DNA of 64,000 nucleotides from Undaria pinnatifida (taxonomy: Eukaryota > Sar > Phaeophyceae > Laminariales > Alariaceae). Shown piece after piece: positions 60,049 to 64,000 of the stretch (position 1 is its first letter; each line of letters starts with the position of its first letter). The stretch lies in assembly GCA_012845835.1 (NCBI GenBank), contig JABAKD010000021.1:16196543-16260542 (forward strand), given 5' to 3'. The position numbers and the translations under genes were made by a program. The notes beneath the pieces were generated by a model. The model was not told the origin of the DNA and did no database searches. It saw only the letters and a program-made list of their open reading frames with translations.

Positions 60049-60721
60049 GTCGTGTCCGTCGGGAAGGCTCTCGCCTAAAACAACTGCAACGCGCACTTCA
60101 CTGCTGTCGCCTCACAGCAGTGCGACACTGATCGCGGAGGTGATACGGGAGGCGACAGGTGCTGTCACAGCGTCGCCACCCCATCAGTCACTTGTACAAC
60201 CAGGAGTACAACCCGAAAGGTTGATGGTGTAGCACCTACTGGAGTATGTACGGTACCGGGTAGCAGGAGTATCACCATACACACCAGGCAAGTTGCCCAC
60301 AGCAACAGGCTCTTGGCGGGACTGTCGACTTGACGAAATGCGGTTGGTTCAAATTCGCGCCAGATTCAAACTGCCCAGTTTTGACGAGTCGAAGAAGAAG
60401 AGCCTATTATTAGAGAGAGCTGCTCTCCGAGTGCGTTCGGGCTCTTCATACAGGCCTCCTATACCACGTTGATCAACGCAAATTCGAGGAGACCGTCACT
60501 GGGACCCGCGTGCTTAGGAAGAGCAGGAGCTGCCCGGCACGCACGCGTTGTGTCATGCGTAAACAACCCCTGCTCCCTCAAGGATGTAGCGCCTCCAAGG
60601 ATATTGAAAACCCTGCTTGCCCTTTTTTCGGCTACTTCTCTGGTCAGATCAGGCAACAGCTACGACATCAACACGACAGCACACAACACAGGCAGGGCTT
60701 GTTCAAGACCGTCGGGCTACC
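60049..60721. promoter_or_regulatory. Shared upstream region of divergent CTC1 and acireductone dioxygenase genes
   Basis: This 673-bp stretch separates two head-to-head start codons. It has no dispersed repeats and no clear TATA box. It must contain the 5' leaders of both genes and probably a bidirectional promoter. A short upstream noncoding exon of CTC1 cannot be excluded. Confidence 0.6.
60313..60361. promoter_or_regulatory. Pair of E2F-like motifs
   Basis: TTGGCGGGA (60313-60321) and TTCGCGCC (60354-60361) resemble the E2F/DP consensus TTTSSCGC and its reverse. They lie about 270-310 bp upstream of the CTC1 start. E2F control would suit an S-phase telomere replication gene, but short GC motifs occur by chance. 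Confidence 0.35.
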
Positions 60722-60830
60722 ATGACGATTGAAGCGTGGTACATGGACGATGATACCACCACGGACCAGCGGCTGCCGCACCGTCAGAGCCCGAACGCAG
60801 AGTGCAATTTCGCTGTGCTAGAACAAATAG
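60722..60830 (+). CDS. Acireductone dioxygenase, first coding exon (partial gene)
   Basis: Encodes the first 36 residues of a probable acireductone dioxygenase, the metal-dependent cupin enzyme of the methionine salvage pathway that cleaves acireductone. The reading MTIEAWYMDDDTTTDQRLPH, then RQSPN and LEQIG, carries the hallmark N-terminus of the family (EAWYMDD...DQR.PHR..PN....L..IGV). The ATG has A at -3. The exon ends ACAAATAG|GTACGTA (phase 1), exactly where the family has the IG-V junction. The later exons with the HxH...E...H metal ligands are not visible in the remaining 3.17 kb, so the first intron must extend beyond the window, or the gene is broken. Confidence 0.8.
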
Positions 60831-63800
60831 GTACGTACCACAGGTACTGCTGTACGCTGTACGTCCGTAATCTGCAATCAATCTGTGTGTCAGTGCACAG
60901 AATGATTATTATGGAAAATCGTCCTGTTGACCCTGACAACATCCACGGGAGTCACGGAGCTATATCTTTCGACGAGCAGTGGGAGTGCTGAACCCTATGC
61001 GCGATTAAAATGAAGGCAAGAACCGGGGGGCAGAAGGGACGACACCTGTGACCACGGCAAGTCCAGGAGCTGGAAAGTAGAAGTGTGCAAAAAAAAAAAA
61101 AAAAAGTTTCATGAGGATCAAACATACAACACGCGCGAACGACCTTCCGTAAAAAATTACGAAGAAATTTTGTGCAACCTATCTGTATATTATTTTGTAA
61201 CTAATTTTCAAGAAAGTCAGCCTCATTATTTAATATGATACGTAGTGAAACATAGATGTACCACGCAGCGTTCGAAATTTGAGTTACAATCATTCAATCG
61301 GTTGTACTCACATCTGACGTTTTTAAATATTTTTATTACCACTCGTATAAAATCCGTGTGTGTGTTTCCCACCACCGAACTTCCGGATACTGAACTACTG
61401 GTTGATACGATCGGATCATATTTTGCCGTACCCAGGGGTATCTCGTCTCATGCACGACGCACAGCATCTGATACACAGCATACGTACCTGGTAGGTACTG
61501 ACAATGTGCGCGGTGTTAAAGTCTGAGTCTCGAACCACGTAGAACATGGACGATATGGGTGATGTTGGCGTATGGATGATGTCGTATGGATGCGTATGGA
61601 TGATGTCAACTGTTGAAAAAAATGGCTTTTTACATTTGTCATCACTACACAAATAGACAGACGCTCATGGATGTTGCCAAGCACAAAGCGCAAAGCGCGC
61701 TTCCGTCGTACGGATACTCCGCCAACACGTAAGCGATACACCGCCAAGCAGCTTGTCTTGCAAAGCCAGGGGTGGCGACGTCGCACGCATGGCTTGCTTC
61801 CCGACCCCTTACCTTGACTTATTCCCATAGTCGTGTCACCGTCATCCTGTACCCGGCATGCTGTCTGTGGGACAGCTACTACCTCCTTCTTGTTCGTTTG
61901 TTTTCCCTCAGAGGCCCAACAGTTCAGCATCCCCCCCGCTCTCTCACAGTGCAAAACGATACGTATGATACCAGGTACGGCATTTCGTTCCATGTATCCT
62001 GCTCGTTCTGTAGTCTATTACTGCGGTGGAATCTAGAGTGAGACGAAATCTAAAAATTGCTACGAGTACGATTGCTGGTATGGTGTGTACACCTTTGGTC
62101 TGTCTACGAAGGCGGGTCCGGAGACAAAACGTGCTCCTCGCATCGGCGGCTGCACACATTTGGGCTGCCTTGCCTTTGACTCACCAGCTCACGCCTCTGC
62201 GACCTCTTCGTATCTTTGGCACCCGGCCCTGCACGGCACTCGGCACTCCATTCACCTCGACTCACGCCAACAACAAAGTTTACTTCGGCATTTCTGTAAG
62301 AAACGTCTTTCACAGCTGCAGAACCAGTACTTCTATATGCATATGTACCATTTTGATTTTTTTGCCTAGTCCGTCCCTTTTTCTCCGCCGGCGCAGAGTT
62401 TTTTTGTGTGCTTTCTTCTGCAATGCGATCAGACTACCCGTCGGTATATTATCAGCCGTGTGCCGGGCTCGTGGGACGTCCGTGGCGCGAGCTATGGCCG
62501 CGGAAAGCCGCCGAGACTGGCTCTATTTTGCGGGGTATGAGACGCTTCTGTCCCCGGGCAAGCACACACTAGACGTATTTAAGCCTCGAGGTTAGGTCTT
62601 AAGTACTTCCAACTGGAAGAGCTAGGCCATTCGATATTTCGACCTTAAACGCATAAAAAAAACACCATATGTCTAAAACTCGAAATAGTGGTCTCTTTCA
62701 GTACGCATAAAAAGAAAAGCCGAGGAAAGATCAAACTACTTGAAAATAGACTATGATATTTCTGCACTACTCCAGACGCAGATGGCAAGACGAGGATTTA
62801 TGTCATGAGTCAGCACATGAGTGGGTGGAAACTTCGAGAAAGACCCTCCCCTGCCCATGCTGTGCGAGCTTGAACGGCCAAAACAAATAACTGGTGCATG
62901 GCAAAAACATTGAGTGCTTCGTACTCCATACTCGCTTCATATGTAGGATACCTCGCAGGCGTCTGCCGCCTTCGGTGTGCCTCAGTGTGGCAGTCAGTAC
63001 AGCAGCACAGCAGGACTGGCCCTCAACCCGGTTCAATTTCCACCCTCGAAATGTAGGCATCCGCGGGAAAGAGGCAACAGGGTTGTAAACTGCAGCAGCA
63101 GCTCCGGCCATGCGCTACGTCGGGCACAAAAACCAAACAAAAAAAATGTGTCATCGAAAAATTACAGCCTCTCAGGACGAGAGAGCAGGAGCACGAGCGC
63201 GCGACGAACTATGTCAGAGTCCCAGTTCTCTGACCGCAGAGAACGCCAGGGTAGGAGGAGTCTCGCGGGCGTTTTCCACCGGCTAGTTGTGCTGTAGTTG
63301 GGTTGGCTGTTGGGGTGCTGGTTGTCTGTGTGTTGTGCTGTGTTGTTTTGTTTTGTGGTGTGTTGTGTTGTGTGTGCGCTCGATCCTCGTGAATGAACAA
63401 GGACTCCTTTTCAAGTAATAGTACGTAGAGGCATGCCGCTCCACGAGAGTGGGTCGCCTCTGACCACCGCCAACGTTTCTGATCGTGTTGTACACGCAGG
63501 TTGATTAACCCGGGTTGGGGATACACCAAGCGGCTTGCTAGGTTGAGCGTTGCAATTACTGCGTGGGTGTTGTGCTGTGCTGCTGCTGCAGAGTGTATGA
63601 TGTTTCCTCGAGCTTTTGTCGTCTGAAATGCTGTTGTTTGCTGGAAAATACTCGGAAAATTGCTTCAAATATGCACTTGGGCCAAAATGTGCTCAAGTGC
63701 ATATTTTGGGAAAATCCACATCTCACCGTGGTCTGCCGTGGTCGTTAGGTCGGTAAAATAGACCTATTTTTTAGACATTTAAAACACGATAGGGCTTAAT

Positions 63801-64000
63801 TTGGTTTAGAGCCTAAAATATAGGCATATCGTCAGGCTTAAATACGTCTACTACACACACGGTGGAACTTTAGTCCTCGCACGTACATCGGGGTGGCATC
63901 AAAATGTATTTGCGAGAGAATTTTTCCCGCACTGCTAGACGCGGGCGCGGTGTATATGTACCCGCTGCAACGACGTGAACTATGTCATTACTGTGAGTTC
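60831..64000. other. Acireductone dioxygenase intron sequence, no further exon recognised
   Basis: 60985-61080 shares a CTATGCGCGAT...GAAGGCAAG repeat with 47385-47490. A GT-rich stretch spans 63298-63380. No frame carries the HLHxDEEIR-type or metal-ligand segments expected of later exons. Confidence 0.5.
63667..63706. repeat. 13-bp perfect inverted repeat
   Basis: AAATATGCACTTG and CAAGTGCATATTT flank a 14-nt loop. It could be a hairpin or a bipartite binding site. Confidence 0.85.

Overview
The window looks like nuclear DNA from a repeat-rich eukaryote. Introns are long and spliceosomal, interstitial TTAGGG tracts are present, and most of the sequence is simple or dispersed repeat. The donor sites (GTACGA, GTGCGA, GTACGC, GTGAGA, GTAAGA) and the Ala/Gly/Ser-rich exons suggest an alga-like stramenopile, possibly a brown alga. 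That placement is an inference; there is no rRNA or plastid marker in the window to confirm it.

Two protein genes can be supported. The main one runs on the minus strand from 60048 to 16803 and has been cut into 15 coding exons by repeat-filled introns. When spliced in phase it gives a single open frame of 3047 codons plus stop. Along its length it carries the OB-fold signatures of CTC1, the large subunit of the CST telomere-capping and C-strand fill-in complex, including the zinc-ribbon region and the C-terminal end. It is about 2.5 times the length of animal or plant CTC1 because low-complexity inserts (Asn-Ala, Gly, Gly-Val, Ser, Gln) separate the OB cores.

The second gene is divergent. 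Its first coding exon (60722-60830, plus strand) has the N-terminal signature of acireductone dioxygenase of the methionine salvage pathway. Its later exons are not in the window. The two start codons are 673 bp apart, and the shared upstream region holds two E2F-like motifs.

Layout: 1-16802 is a gene-free repeat field downstream of CTC1. It contains satellites, a poly-C-bearing dispersed family, a 1.27 kb palindromic minisatellite around a TTAGGG block, and a tRNA-like repeat. 16803-60048 is CTC1, whose introns hold tandem arrays, foldback elements and dispersed repeats; in several places the array abuts a splice site. One array is a roughly 260-bp unit carrying exon 11, in which only one of four copies is still a usable exon. 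60049-60721 is the shared promoter region, and 60722-64000 is ARD exon 1 followed by intron sequence.
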